DNA from: Lophius americanus
Taxonomy: Eukaryota > Chordata > Actinopteri > Lophiiformes > Lophiidae
Assembly (NCBI GenBank): GCA_037951165.1
Contig: JBBDHG010000024.1
Span: 5,547,001-5,611,000 of the forward strand
DNA length: 64,000 nt
Reading direction: 5' to 3'
The notes below the pieces were generated by a model. That model saw nothing but the letters and a program-made list of their open reading frames with translations. It ran no database searches and had not been told where the DNA came from. The position numbers were made by a program, and so were the translations under genes. Shown here piece by piece: positions 1 through 12,590 of this stretch. Each line of letters starts with the position of its first letter. Within the stretch, counting starts at the first letter, position 1.

Positions 1-3000
1 GCTGGTCATGTCCATTTCTTGGAGCAGATTGGGCCTAACAGGCCAGAGCACAGGCCAAAATGAATGTTAAAGTCATTCAACCTGGGTGCTGATTCCGAGC
101 TCTGACGGCGCCCGTGTGTGTGCTGGTGAGTTTGGGTGCCGATGAGTCTCTACTTAAGAGAGGGAAGCCCTAGCCTGAGTTCCTAAGGTAACAGTTTGAG
201 TGGGGGCTGGCTGACTCATTTGAAGGGAATCCTGGATCGTGAACAAGGCTGCCCACTCGCCCCACCCCCATGTTCATCAGCACAACAGACAAACAAGGCA
301 ATGAAATTGTCCCCAGTATAGGGCTTCCCACTGACAGTGACACTGGAAAATCCCTGCCTAAGCTTGCCTACAAGTAGCAATCGGAGACGTGAGCACACAA
401 ACAAAAGGCCTCATTGCACCATGGCTACAAACGCTTCTGGCCCTGAGACCGTAACTCCATGGTGATAGTAAAATCATAGGCTGTAAGAGAGCTGTGTACC
501 TAGAAATACGTTAATGCACGTGGTGGATTTTGATTAATGCAAGAGAGAATAGGTAGGGCAAAAGGGGGTGAGAGAGAAGAGGAATATTAAGCTTATTATA
601 ATAGACAATGGTGCAGAATTAAAATAGCATCTGACCTGTGAACGGTGACACAAAATAGATTAGTATGGAAACCTTGTGGGCCGGGACATGGAGGAGGAAA
701 AAAAGTAAGAAGAAGAGGTGGAGGATGAAGGAGGAGTAGGTGGACAAGAGAACGAAATTTTGCCCACACAATTAATGTAATTATTAAGAAATTAAAAGAA
801 ATCAACAGGCGTGTAATCAACCACTTAATTAGTTCAAGGTCAGTCTACTCATTTGACTTTGGATGGATGATGGTGCAACTAGATGGCAAAATTTTGGTAA
901 AATGTAATCTAAATTTGCAACGATTAATTAACCGAGGTGTCAAAAGGACACATACTCTCAAAAATATACTAATATATATATACTTTAAAAAAAAAAGCTT
1001 TGAACGGACATTTCTTAACCTCACGTCAAAATAATATAAAATTAGTGTAAGTGAGTATGAACTCTATTTCATTTTCCATTGCTGGCATTGAGTGTTAAAG
1101 ACTGTCTAAGATAAGATCAGATAAGAAAAATCTATATTAAGGAAGATTCGTGTGCCAGACATTCCTCCAAAATACAGCAACAAATAGAGTATAGACAATA
1201 GAATATCAAAATAAATAAATAAAACATAAAAAGTGTACATGAAGTAAATGTGGACCATTGCCTAAGAATAGAAACATGATAATGAGCATACTATTGTACA
1301 TGGATATTAAATTGAAAAGTAATATTGCACATAGTAATCAATGTAAGATAGTATTATAATGAAATAATTATTATACTATTATAATATAATGATAATGAAA
1401 AGTAATTATTGCAACATTATGTTTTAGTAACACTGCATGTGATATTGGTACTATTGTTACATCGGTATTAGTGTCCGATGTTAAAGCTGTCCTTCCTTCT
1501 CAGCACGACCATTATGTAGAACACAAAAAGAGGAATAACATTTTCTTGTTTCTTGCCCTTTTTTCTCTGTATCATAGCGTTATGTCTGTCACACATGATA
1601 TGCAGCAATGGACACATCAACAGAAAGTTTTTTTGTATTTGCCCTTCTTTCATTGGACTTGTTGTCTTGGTGTCAGGAAAGAGCCTGTTTTGAAAATGGA
1701 ATGTCTGGAAAGTTCATATATTTGCATGGAGTAAATGTAAAAAGATGTACAGTAGTGATGTAGTATTTGCAGGTTGTTACTTCCCAGCCCTGATAATAAA
1801 CTAAACTATTTAACAAGTGTTTCTACAAAGATGCAGCTTGGATAGTTTTCCTTTTTCATTACAGTTCCAGGAACAAATGACCTTATGCTGTGTGAAATCT
1901 GTTTGACCAAGCGACAAAGGCTTGATATCAGTTAGTTAAAGGGTTTACGCTCTGACAGGAGTACAGAATCCAAGCCTCAAACTTCCCTCACTACTGGCTG
2001 TTAATTCTGGTCCAAAAACATGTGTCTTTTTGGCTATCGCTTATGTGACAAGTTTATTTCCTACACTCAGTACTGTCTTATAAATAAAAATCAAAGCCAT
2101 AACCACACACACATTCTCGTAGGAATATTGCATTAACAACAAAAGAGGGCAACTAATGGCTCCTCCAATGAGCATGCTGGGACATTCAAGGCATTTTGAC
2201 TGTTTTAAGGAGAATACATCTCAGTTTTCTTTGGTTTTCCTGTCTAAATGTTTACCTACACAACCACTAATAAAGTCCATTTGAGCTCTTCTCTTAGATT
2301 TTTTGATTAATAACTGTTTTAGTCATCACTAACCGGTACTGTATGGTCCATAGAAAACTGAATAACTGAATAGCACTTTGGGAAACAAAAAAAACGCTCA
2401 CATGCAGTCAGTCGTCCCTGCTGTTAAGAGTAGCCATTTGAAATGCTTCTGTCCGCAGTTACATCTGTTGATAACTATAGTTCATTCAGTGTCTTTAGTC
2501 ATTAACAACTGAGAGCTGGTACAAAGGGATTTAAGAGGCAGCATTACTGTTTTGAATCGCTGGATGTTTAATTCTTCTATTATAATTGAGGCAGGAGCGA
2601 GACAGAGGTTATGGTAACTGCTGGAAACCTGTCCCACTTCACAGAAAGGTTAATGAACCTTACAAGTCCTATGGGAGATGGAGTATGCTGTTAATTTGAC
2701 AAACGTGGGAAATAAATGCTTTTATGCTTTTATTGACGGTGACCAATAGCGGCCTTTGCTGAAATGAAAGGTTTTAGTCTTTTGGGTGCTTTGCTATGAG
2801 GCAAAACAATAATGTGGAATGCATTTGTTGGAAGAAAACTAAGTACATAATTGTTTGAATAGCAATTTCAGGCCAAAAAGCATCTTCATCATTAATTCCT
2901 ACTTTTGGGAACATATACTGTGCAAAATGTACAGCAACCTGGTGTTATGAAATATCTGACTTTATTCTGAATATATTTGTGGGAATGAGGGTTTTTAAAA

Positions 3001-3686
3001 ATCTGTACTTTTAAATCTACATATTTCCACATTCGATTTTACGCACTATTGGTCTGGATTTCATTTTAACAGGGCACCAAGGGTATAATATGCTGACAGC
3101 TGGAGAGGAACCTGTCTAACAATGTCAGCTCTAACCTGAATTAGTCTGTGGGTTTGAGGGAATCATCTGAAAAGGTGGCTATGATACATCTGATCAGGAC
3201 AGAGGTTTTTAGGCACAGGACCAACTATGTATAGTGCGCCTGATTAAGAGATTAAATGGATAATCTCCTTCCCATTCAAAGAGCTCAACGGAGGCAGGGA
3301 TCTGGTTTCACAAAGACAGACTTACACCATGGCTTTAATCTAGCCAAAAGAGTTCAGATAGATATCCAAGTTCATCAACTGATTAAAATTGCAGTAAGCA
3401 GAGATCTTTTGGCAAACAGGTCGATCTGAGGGAATTATGAATCTTTTGTGCAACAAAAACAACAAAATCGTACGAATAAAAAGGCATTTTAAAACAATAC
3501 ATTGAGAGAAAATGTACAATACAGTCAATTTCTTCCTTCTGTGCATGTGAATGGGTTTAGTCCCCGTTTTAGCTAAAAATCAGAAACGTTTTTCTTTTCC
3601 TTTTAATGAAAAATCATAAAACGATGTGAAAACAATCCCTGTGTACATGATTCCGGAAAAACATGACCAGCAATCTTATATTATAA
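1..3686. other. Intergenic DNA, no gene seen
   Basis: No exon with plausible protein content and splice sites was found on either strand; the open frames here are short and of random composition. The first 450 bases are less AT-rich than what follows and contain no recognisable repeat. From about 950 to 1,450 the sequence is very AT-rich. The part from about 2,400 to 3,330 is again repeat-free and of mixed composition, so it could hold regulatory DNA, but this is only an impression. Confidence 0.6.
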
Positions 3687-4430
3687 TTAATACTAGTAGT
3701 TTAAGTAGTAGTATTAGGGGTAGTGGTCATAGTAGCAGAAGCGGCTTGGTAGATGGTACCGGTAATGGTTGTTTTGTAAGTGGTAGTAGTTTTAGTGATA
3801 ATGGTGGTAATAGTAGTGGTAATGGTAATAGTAACGGTAGTAGTTATAGTGGTAATGGTAGTAGTAATGGTAGTAGTTATAGTGGTAATGGTAGTAGTAA
3901 TGGTAGTAGTAATGGTAGTAGTTATAGTGGTAATGGTAGTAGTAATGGTAGTAGTTATAGTGGTAATGGTAGTAGTAATGGTAGTAGTAATGGTAGTAGT
4001 TATAGTGGTAATGGTAGTAGTAATGGTAGTAGTAATGGTAGTAGTTATAGTGGTAATGGTAGTAGTAATGGTAGTAGTAATGGTAGTAGTTATAGTGGTA
4101 ATGGTAGTAGTAATAGTGGTAATGGTGGTTGTGCTGATAGTGGTAGAGGTGGGAATGGTGGTAGTGTCAGCGGTGGTAGTAGTAATAGTAGTAGTAGTAA
4201 TATGAGTAATGGGAGTGGTAATAGTAGTTGTAGTAATGGTAGTGGTATTATTATTAATAGTTATAGTAGTCGTAGTATCGGCGGTAGTAGTAGTAGTAGT
4301 AGTAGTAGTAGAAGTAGGAACAGGAGTTGTAATTGTAGTGGTATTAGTGGTAGAAGGAATGGTAATGATAGGAGAGGCAGTGGTTCTGGTAGTAATAGGC
4401 GTTGAAGTAGAATTAGCATTAACATTAGTA
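3687..4430. repeat. Triplet-based minisatellite (AGT/GGT/AAT/TAT units)
   Basis: About 740 bases made almost wholly of the triplets AGT, GGT, AAT and TAT. The core (about 3,851-4,096) is a higher-order array in which units of 33 and 45 bases follow one another in the order 33, 45, 33, 45, 45, 45. The 45-base unit is the 33-base unit with one extra 12-base block (AATGGTAGTAGT). Flanks decay into simple AGT runs, for example around 4,285-4,311. Because all units are multiples of three and lack stops, long frames stay open on both strands: Ser/Gly/Asn-rich and Val-rich on the plus strand, Thr/Ile-rich on the minus strand. I regard these frames as by-products of the repeat, not genes. Confidence 0.9.
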
Positions 4431-7364
4431 ATATACTCATAAACTGTTGTGGTATTTATCCTACTTAATAATTGATATATCATTGTAGCTGCTGCTGTAA
4501 ATTTACATATTTGTATATATCTCTCTTGGTCGAGGCAGAGGGCCACAGACTTTGAGTTGGATCTGTTCAAGGATTCTTCCTGTTAATAGGCAATTTCTTA
4601 TCACAACTGTTGCTTGGATTGTTCATTAGAATAAAGAGTATGACCTGCTGTTTAAGGATATTTAAGTAGATAACTTTTTGTTGTGAAATGGTGCTATACA
4701 AACAATATTGACTTAACCAGTATTCACCTGTAGTCATACATCTTTAATAGACAGAACTAAGAGATGGAGTGTTCATGCCACGGAGTAATTACTATTACAT
4801 TACCAAAATGTACTAGTTTTACTACATTTAATTTAGAAAACAATCTAATTACTTTTCTGTAAGTATGAGTTAAGGCAACTTTTATTATCTGAAGAAAAAA
4901 TCAGGTTAGATTTTAGGTTTTCATGGTTACAGGAAATGAACACATGCTGAAGAAGAACAGTTGTCAAATATCCAGCTCAGTAGCTTTTTGGCATCGTTTG
5001 AAATGGTTTGGACAAACCATCGGTACTATCACTTTGGTCACAGGTTGTCAGACGGTGGGATGGGATTGTCAAAACTTCAAAGGCCGGTCTATAACATCTT
5101 CATGGAACTGTCCTTGGCCTTTTTCCGTTCGATCCCCCCTCTCCTCCGAGCCAAACTTGATCTCTCCGTCTCTCACCCTTTTTGTCTCCCAGCAATACTA
5201 TGGGCACCATTTCCTGTGCCTGTACGCACAACGTTTGCCAGAGGAACACACAAGAATCTGAGTTCTACAATCCCTCTTAACCTTTGACCTTGGCTTATTG
5301 TTACCTGTGAGCAGCACTGTGGCAAACATGTCTTGTACAAGTACTGCACAGCCCTGCAAGCTGTTTGTGTTCTACAAGTATGGAGGGCAGGGGAGGAGGG
5401 AAGGAAGAGAGGGAGCTATTTAATCCCCCCCAAAGGAACTCCCCTCTCAACCCGTATCATGAACTCACAGGCAAATCGTGTTGCTGGAAGGCACACCACA
5501 CACACACCGCTGTCTTTTTAATTTCATCAGCTGAAAGAAATCTATACAGTGCTTTGGAATCCGACTGAGCTGCAGAGAGAAGTGAACTATACAGCACCCC
5601 GGAATGTAAACAGGTTTCTCACCAACTGTAGCATAAAAATACCACATTATAACAAACCTCTTGGCTATGATAATGGTCAATAGTACAGATCAGAGGTCTT
5701 AGTAGAATTTATGGTTGTTAGTCTTACAGCATATCAATAAGAACAAGTTGAACAAATCCAGACAACAATTCAGAGGAAATGCAGCAATTGCACACAAATT
5801 ATGTGATGGCAACACAGACAAAATATCAGCTTCTACGGAATGTGTTGCATTGTGGGTATTTTTTTTGTTCTTGCCACAATGAAGAATTATTTTCTGAGGG
5901 TATTAGGAATGCTGTCATTATATCCCATGCAGGCAGTTGCTTGGTTAGGAACAGACATGGGCTGTCATCTGCACAGATTTTTTATAATTGTCGAAGAGAT
6001 TAATATTCATAAAGGAGACTTCATTTTGTAATTTTAATTTAGCACCATTTACATATGACTGACATGCCTCCACCAACAAGCTGTGGTAACACAATGGGCA
6101 GACTTTTCCATATTTTTAAAAAATCGGGAAAGACTCTCAGTGTTTCTGGCATAAGAAACTTTTAATTTCTCTCATACCAAATCCAACCAGTTGTTCGTTA
6201 CACAATACATTTTCTTTGCTCCAAGTGCCGGTTTAGTATAACTTTTGGTATCCAAAAACATTATAATCAGCATGTAGAGTTAGACAGGCAGCTATAATAT
6301 ATGCCAGCCTTGCATTCATAGCTGTCATACTAATTATCATGCCAAAATTCAAGAAAATACATTGGCTGCAAGAGGTCCTTTGTGAAGTCTTTGTTTTTGT
6401 GTACAATTAACTGGCAAACATGCAATAGACTTAGGTAAGGGTTATTTTAGGTAGTATAATTGTTAGTGAGTTGTTTTTATCAGCATGGCTCACTCCCCTT
6501 CACCGTACCCTATTCGAAGACACCCCTGAGAGGAACATTTTCCACAGCCGTGGCCTAAGCAACCCCCCACTAACCTTGACATTTGTTCATTTACCCGCCC
6601 CTCTTTCCCTTTTTCCATTTTCCGTTTGCGCTCTTACCCCCTCCCCGTCAATGTCTGTCAAAAATGACCAGTTTACAGGGTAATAGGTAAGCAGACTCTG
6701 GCAAACCCCCCACCTGTACCCTGAAACACATAGATTTGCACGCAGGGCCGACTGCCAGATATCCTGCTTTACTGACTGAAGTGGAGAGGGGAGGTGGGGG
6801 GGGCATGACAAAGACGACAGCTTGTGTGGGGGAACATTGTCTGCTGCTGCGACTAGAAATCTTTTCAGGAAAAACAGGATTTCATACACAATGGTCGTGG
6901 GTGTGAAGAAAGGGGGCACATATTAAAAGAAGTGCTTTATGTGTGCAGAGCTACTGGCTTTTAAGCTACATTTGCATGGAAGAAGTCCAATCTGTTCCCA
7001 TTTCCCCTCTTTTAGGCTGTAGGTTTCCAGGATGTTCTTGTCATCTTGGGGAGTAGTCATGGACGGACAGTGTGCTAAAATTTAGTGCAGCATGCTTACA
7101 CACAACAAGGCTATGTCCTTAAATAACAATAAATGTAAAAACAAAACAAAGAAAGATTTTAGGCAACACAAAATATGATCCGTGGAACACAATTCCCTCA
7201 CCACCCAAACAACATTCACGGCCTCTGGTAGAACCTCAGCAGCTCACGTTCTTCATGCAGTGATACCTCCTCAATCATCTCACCACGGCAACCAAAGCAA
7301 GGAGGGCAGTTGTTATAGAGATGGCGAGAGGCTTGGTAGGTTATCGGCTACAGAATTGTGCACG
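4431..7364. other. Intergenic DNA, no gene seen
   Basis: No supported exon, RNA gene or clear transposon. The sequence is of ordinary mixed composition. A C/T-rich stretch lies around 6,540-6,650 and a G-rich stretch around 6,780-6,835. Confidence 0.55.
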
Positions 7365-7393
7365 TGTAAGTGTGTGTGTGTGTGTGGTGTGTC
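7365..7393. repeat. Short (GT)n microsatellite
   Basis: An imperfect run of GT dinucleotides, broken by single bases. It has no visible coding role. Confidence 0.8.
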
Positions 7394-7799
7394 TGTATCT
7401 ATGTGTTTGTTGTACATGGACGGGGGATGTAGCTGACAACTGAGCGGAGGATTCTTATGTAATTTTCCCTTAAGGTGGCAGAGAACAGTGAGAGCAGCAG
7501 CCCACACTGAAGAAGAACCTGTTTGTTAATAAACTGCAAGTAAGAAAAGATTGAAAGCATTAGTACACAAGAGCAGGGCGAGTCCTGGTGCAACAGAGCG
7601 CTAGGGACACAAGTCTGAAGTGGGTATGTTCCAGAAGTCAGTAGTTTTGTGTTCAACCTGCACGCAAGCTATACAGACACATGTGAAAGTGAGTAACTTC
7701 GAAAAAAGTGAATAAAAGGCCTCACTCCCACTACTAAAAAATTCCCCTCAACGAGCTGAAGTCAAAAAAGACTAAATAACAAATGGTAGAATACCAATT
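7394..7799. other. Intergenic DNA, nothing recognised
   Basis: No exon, repeat family or RNA gene recognised. Confidence 0.5.
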
Positions 7800-7920
7800 T
7801 ACCTGTAGAGGCTGTGTGGAGAGTCTGATGAGTTACAGTATGACTCCCAAACACTGAACCTCATGTGCAACCACCTCTGACATTTGTCTGGCTGTGGCTG
7901 ACAGCCGGCACAGCATTTAA
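7800..7920 (+). repeat. Unidentified repeated segment, copy A
   Basis: About 120 bases that align by eye with 9,946-10,075 in the same orientation. Shared blocks are GAGGCTGTG, GGAGAG, ATGACTCC, CTGAAC, CATGT and CCTCTGACATTT, followed by a CTGACAGC block and GCACAGC, in the same order and at similar spacing. No terminal repeat, poly-A tail or coding remnant is visible. It may be an old dispersed repeat or a duplicated regulatory element; the family is unknown to me. Confidence 0.6.
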
Positions 7921-9048
7921 TCTGGGTCCATTACAAGTCTTAGAAGTGACAAAAACAAAATACCAGAATTAAGAGGACCCCTTAAAGTATGAAATATATA
8001 CTGTATATCAACTCTTTCTCATTTATTCTTTCAGGTTAAATGCTTGATGGTCACTTGATCTTGAAATTTTCATCATACATCATACATCTTTTTTTTCTGA
8101 TTCATAAAGAAAGATAACTTAACTGTAAGTCAAGTAAATACGAAAATTTCAATATTGCATTACCTGCTACATTATTTAAGCAAGTGCATTTATTTCTCAA
8201 TTTACTGTCATTATTATTTTCAGATTAATATTTTCAAAATGAAACTTGTGATCAACATGTGCATGCAGCTGTTAAACTGTCACCAACCCGAGCATTAACA
8301 ACATTAAGCACTCTTTTTCTAGTAATAACCCTTTAATCGAATCCTACTGCAACACAGTGAGTTACTATTACATAAGTACGTAATCTCTGGTACTGCCATT
8401 GATGGAGGACACAGATGACTTCATTGTCACTTTGAGAATTATATTAATAAGGAATAATACAGAAAAAAAGAACGCGGATAAAAATGATAATTAGATTTGT
8501 AGAAAAATAAATAAAAATAGCACCAATAACTATCATGTTTATATCTGTACGTATAAAGTGTGAAGAAGGTAGCATGTGTTTGTAGTTTGTGAGATAAGCC
8601 CCGGACAAAAAGATCACCCTTCAGTCTCAGCATGTTTCCATGGAAACCACACACAGTGAAATTGAAATACCAAATTAACTTCTATGTAAAAAAAAAAGAT
8701 GGTATTGATAGTTTGCTAGACTAGCTCCAGAGAGGATGACCACCACTAAGGCCCACCATAACAATCAAGCTACCCTAGAGCTAACAGAAATACAATTTGT
8801 ACTGAGTTCAACATGTTTAAACTACTAATACGTTTGTAAAGTTTGGTGAATTAATTACTCGCAAAAAAAACATTATAGTTCAGTTAGGGCAAGATGGATT
8901 CCATGATTACAATCAGACCCGCCCCTTCTTATACGCGCTTGCTTAGGGCGTCAAAGTGAGGGGCTTGGGGGCACCATCACCCAGGGGAAATGGATGGTAG
9001 TGTCAATAAAATTTTAACCACAGGCCCAAAGCGTGCCAACCGTTTGTT
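7921..9048. other. Intergenic DNA, nothing recognised
   Basis: AT-rich sequence with short poly-A and poly-T runs. No supported gene. Confidence 0.5.
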
Positions 9049-9128
9049 CTGATAGAGAGAGAGAGAGCCAGCGCCTGAGAGAGGCAGCGAGAGCACGCAT
9101 GAGACAGAGAGAGAGAGATAGAGCGAGC
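9049..9128. repeat. GA-rich low-complexity tract
   Basis: Interrupted (GA)n and GAGA blocks over about 80 bases. A similar but weaker tract occurs at 37,584-37,640. Purine-rich simple sequence with no coding content. Confidence 0.75.
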
Positions 9129-9945
9129 CTGAGTTAGAGAGACATGCAGAGCTTCTCATGCAGGTATGTTTGAATAAAAGTCTACTTTTAAAAGTTTAAT
9201 TATTTGCACAATTCACCTCAGGTTCATCGCATCGCTAGATAGAGAGAGGAGGAGAGTCTCTGCCTCAACTTTTCCTGGACATTCATCCATCCAAACATTC
9301 ATTTTCTATAATTGCTAGTACTGGATATCATGAAACTGATTTTAAAGAGACAGTCTTTATTGTCTTCCAATGATGTCTGTTAACACGTTTTTCTTTAGAA
9401 AACTGACCAGCTGGTGGTCATAGAAGTTGGAATTTATGGTCAAATATTAATTTGCATTTGCCTCCAATTTGGCTTTTAAAAAAAAAAATTTAATATCAGT
9501 TGATAGGTTTAATTCAAAACCAGAGGTTGCAGAACATATTACATTTTCAGAGAAAAGTTTATAGAGAAGTAAACTCATGTTGCTAATATTTTTGCTATTA
9601 GACTATTTATTTATTTTAATATCAAGTTGAATTATTTTTTTCATCGAAACAAATATTTATTTTGTGAATCAGAAGTATGCATTTCAGATGTTTTTGTTTT
9701 ATTTATTCATTTGTTTATATTGGGCATAATTTTTCTTTATTTCAAATTACAGCAATTATGAGAAGATCACTTTGAGGGTTCCTACGAAGCATTTGTTGAA
9801 TTAAATTCTTAGCGTGGATTCTTGATGTGGATAGATGGAACCCTGAACAGATGGGGGTAGAAAAGGTAACCCTACAAGCCCTCTTTGGCAGGGGCATACA
9901 AAACTCCCAAAAAACTACCCAACACAAGCAAACTAAAACTTAATT
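9129..9945. other. Intergenic DNA, nothing recognised
   Basis: Very AT-rich from 9,470 to 9,730. No supported gene or transposon. Confidence 0.5.
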
Positions 9946-10075
9946 CTGCCTGAGAGGCTGTGAGGAGAGCTTGGTGAGGTTCAGGGAGGGAATGACTCCA
10001 AAAAGCTGAACTCCATGTATTTCAACCTCTGACATTTGGCTGCGCCTGACAGCAGGATGAGCACAGCTCTAAATG
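9946..10075 (+). repeat. Unidentified repeated segment, copy B
   Basis: Second member of the pair described at 7,800-7,920, about 2.1 kb away and in the same orientation. Identity by eye is moderate and broken by small indels, so the duplication is old. No features of a mobile element are visible at its edges. Confidence 0.6.
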
Positions 10076-11918
10076 TTAAGCACCTCCAGCTGGGACCCCA
10101 TGTTAAGGGCTATTGTTGAACCGGACCAAGGGACGTTAAGGATTGTTACGAAAAAAGATGAATGACCCGCCTCTAAACTTTGTCAGGCTAGAAATAATTG
10201 TTGCTGGAATCACAGACAGTTTTTAGACCTCTCCATTAAATCCACAAACATTTCTTTAACTTCCGACATATCTCTTAAACGCCAGGAGAAAACAGGCATT
10301 TAGTTTTTCTTACTCCTCGCCTACAGCGTGCGAGTAGCCTACCAAGCCTGTATAGTATCAACAATCTGTTCAAATTCTTTAAGTCACTTCACACAAAGAA
10401 CATGTGTTTGGGCTGTCAGTTTAAGTTTAAACAAAGGATGACAACAGGTGCACTGAGTGGAGTTTAGATTGGATAAAGTTGCTTCATATGACTTTGAGCC
10501 AGGAGGCACTTCTGTGTAAAAGTTTGTGAAACCATAAACAAGCAAACTGTAACCTGGGTTATGGGAACGTTCAGCAACTTTGGAGGGAAAAAAAAAATCA
10601 CATTAAAAAGGAAAATTGTTCAATTCCTTTGCGCCCACCCCCTTGTCATAAGATATGGATGTCCCGTAAGGTTATTTGTGTTTGCTGGGAAATGAAGTGC
10701 TCAACTGGATTAAAAACATACTGCATATGTTTGGAAATCTGTTTCCCTGGGCGTATGAGTGTAGTGAGCGAGCGTGAAGCAGCAGCTTGCGTCTCCTCCA
10801 AGAGAGAGGGCAGACACTCTCATCATTAGCTGGGCTACAATGTGCTCCTCTACCTGCTCCAATCTGCACAGCCAGGCTCCACTCTGACGCCAGACAGATG
10901 TTCCCAGCACGAGGTGCAAAGTACTGAGAGGGGAAACGAGAGCGAGCAGGAAAGAGGCAGAAGTATGGAAATATTCAGCAGAGTACACAATAAGAGTTTA
11001 ATTATGAATAATACCAATGGTTCTTTGTTCTTGCAATGAAGCTAGTTACGGTTGGCCTGGCCTTTGAGAAATTGTTTTTGGCTTCCATATGGGGGCAGCT
11101 GTCTGTCAAAAATAAATGCTTAAAATGATGACATGCCGCAGTAGAGATAATTACATGATAAAGAACAATGCAATTATGTATGTTTATTTGCAATATTGGA
11201 TAGGTATTGAGCTAAAATACGGCTATCTCAGAGGTTAAAATGTAATTACAATTCTCAGTACTATCATTGGATGCTGCTTACATACTAATGACTGTTCCCG
11301 CAGAACTAGACATCAACGTTAAATTCACACGATAAAGACATAATACATACTCAGTGTATATGTGAGAAGACAAACAGGACATTTTTGAGGGAAAACAGGG
11401 TGAGTTCTTTTTGTTTGGTTTCTATGTATTCACACTCAGTACTAAGCAGGGGTACCTGATAAACCCTGTATATATGTGAGATGTATGTGTATATATATAT
11501 ATAGTCACTTGTCATCCAAATACCAAGTCAAACTCGCCATGGGCACAGATTTTTAACACAGTTGCAAGACTTATAATCAAAGCTCTTCAGACTTCCATGT
11601 TTCATTGAAAATATGTCAACTCTGTTGAACTTCGACATTTGCCATTTTGACAGTTTACAGAGATGGGAGATGTTAAAAATCAGCCTGGGAGATAACGAGT
11701 CTGCAAATAGAGGAGTAAGGAGATGTAAGGAGGAGGGTTCGACTGGCAAGAGACCTGCTGAAGATTACAGCTAGAGAATAGTAGAGGTCAGTAGAATATT
11801 TGGGGTCAGATAGTCTCCCTAACCACCATCAGAGTAGCAAGAAAAAAGTCTCTGCTGTCATCCACACACAAGCGAAAGCACCTTTAGTTTTCGGACACAC
11901 TTGGACATAAAAAACCCC

Positions 11919-11919
<1 letters not shown>
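10076..11919. other. Intergenic DNA, no gene seen
   Basis: No exon supported. The part from about 11,050 to 11,220 is repeat-free and rich in homeodomain-like TAAT/ATTA cores (for example around 11,149 and 11,172), the look of a possible enhancer. This is an inference from composition only. Confidence 0.5.

Positions 11920-11957
<38 letters not shown>
11920..11957. repeat. (TA)n microsatellite
   Basis: A pure run of about 19 TA dinucleotides. Confidence 0.95.
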
Positions 11958-11961
<4 letters not shown>

Positions 11962-12060
11962 CTAGGTCAATATAGCAAAGTCATAGGTCAGATATCACCT
12001 AAATAGATATTTTTTGGAAACAAACATTTAGCATAGCAAGAAATATAGTAGTACATCAAA

Positions 12061-12570
12061 ATGACCCCTCATACCCATTTGAAGCGTGGTGGTAGACCTC
12101 TGATGCCGTGGGGATGTATATCTTCCAAAGACCTTGGATATCTTATCAAAAGACATGGTTCCATGGACTCAAATACAATGGACGCAAATACCAGCAGATA
12201 TTTGGATGAACACCAATTATCCTCTGCCTGGAACTTTCAAGAGGGCCATGGTTGGACCTTCTAGTAGGACAATGACCCGAAGCACACCTCAAAATTACCT
12301 AAACATGGTTAGGAGAGCACAAACTAAAGGTTTTGCTATGACTATCCCTATCACCTGACCTAAGCCCCACAGAACATCTGTGGAATGTGTTGAAGAGGAG
12401 AGTCCACCGGCATTGACCTCAGAATCTGATGGAGTTGGAAAGTTTCTGTAAGGAGGAATGGTCTTAGATCTTCTCCCTGTGCTCTCAGAACACTACAGAA
12501 GGATGCTCAGGGCTACCACTGTGGCAAAAGGGGGCTGCACGAAACATTCAATTTAGGGTCCCAATAATTT
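12061..12570 (+). mobile_element. Degenerate Tc1-like DNA transposon (family A), transposase 3' half
   Basis: Conceptual translation, with several stops and frame changes, resembles the C-terminal part of Tc1-like transposases. It shows a GG.PLMPWGC-type block near 12,090-12,115. The hallmark DNDPKHTS motif at about 12,270-12,292 carries an aspartate of the DDE triad. A block around 12,355-12,400 corresponds to the family's SPDLxPxEHLW motif, and a KGG-type block near the C terminus follows. The 3' flank (about 12,559-12,590) resembles the non-coding end of such elements. The N-terminal helix-turn-helix part and the left inverted repeat are missing, so the copy is 5'-truncated. It is clearly inactive: the two glutamine codons that normally precede DNDPKHT read TAG TAG. 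Confidence 0.85.
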
Positions 12571-12590
12571 TGGCACACATGTTTTTGAGT

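Noticed and set aside
3851..4096. Regular repeats resembling a CRISPR array
   Set aside because: Units are contiguous with no unique spacers, made of four triplets, and the genome is vertebrate.
3626..4570. Long open frames on both strands (259 and 289 residues) as protein-coding genes
   Set aside because: They coincide with the triplet minisatellite, have extreme low-complexity composition and lack any domain or splice context.
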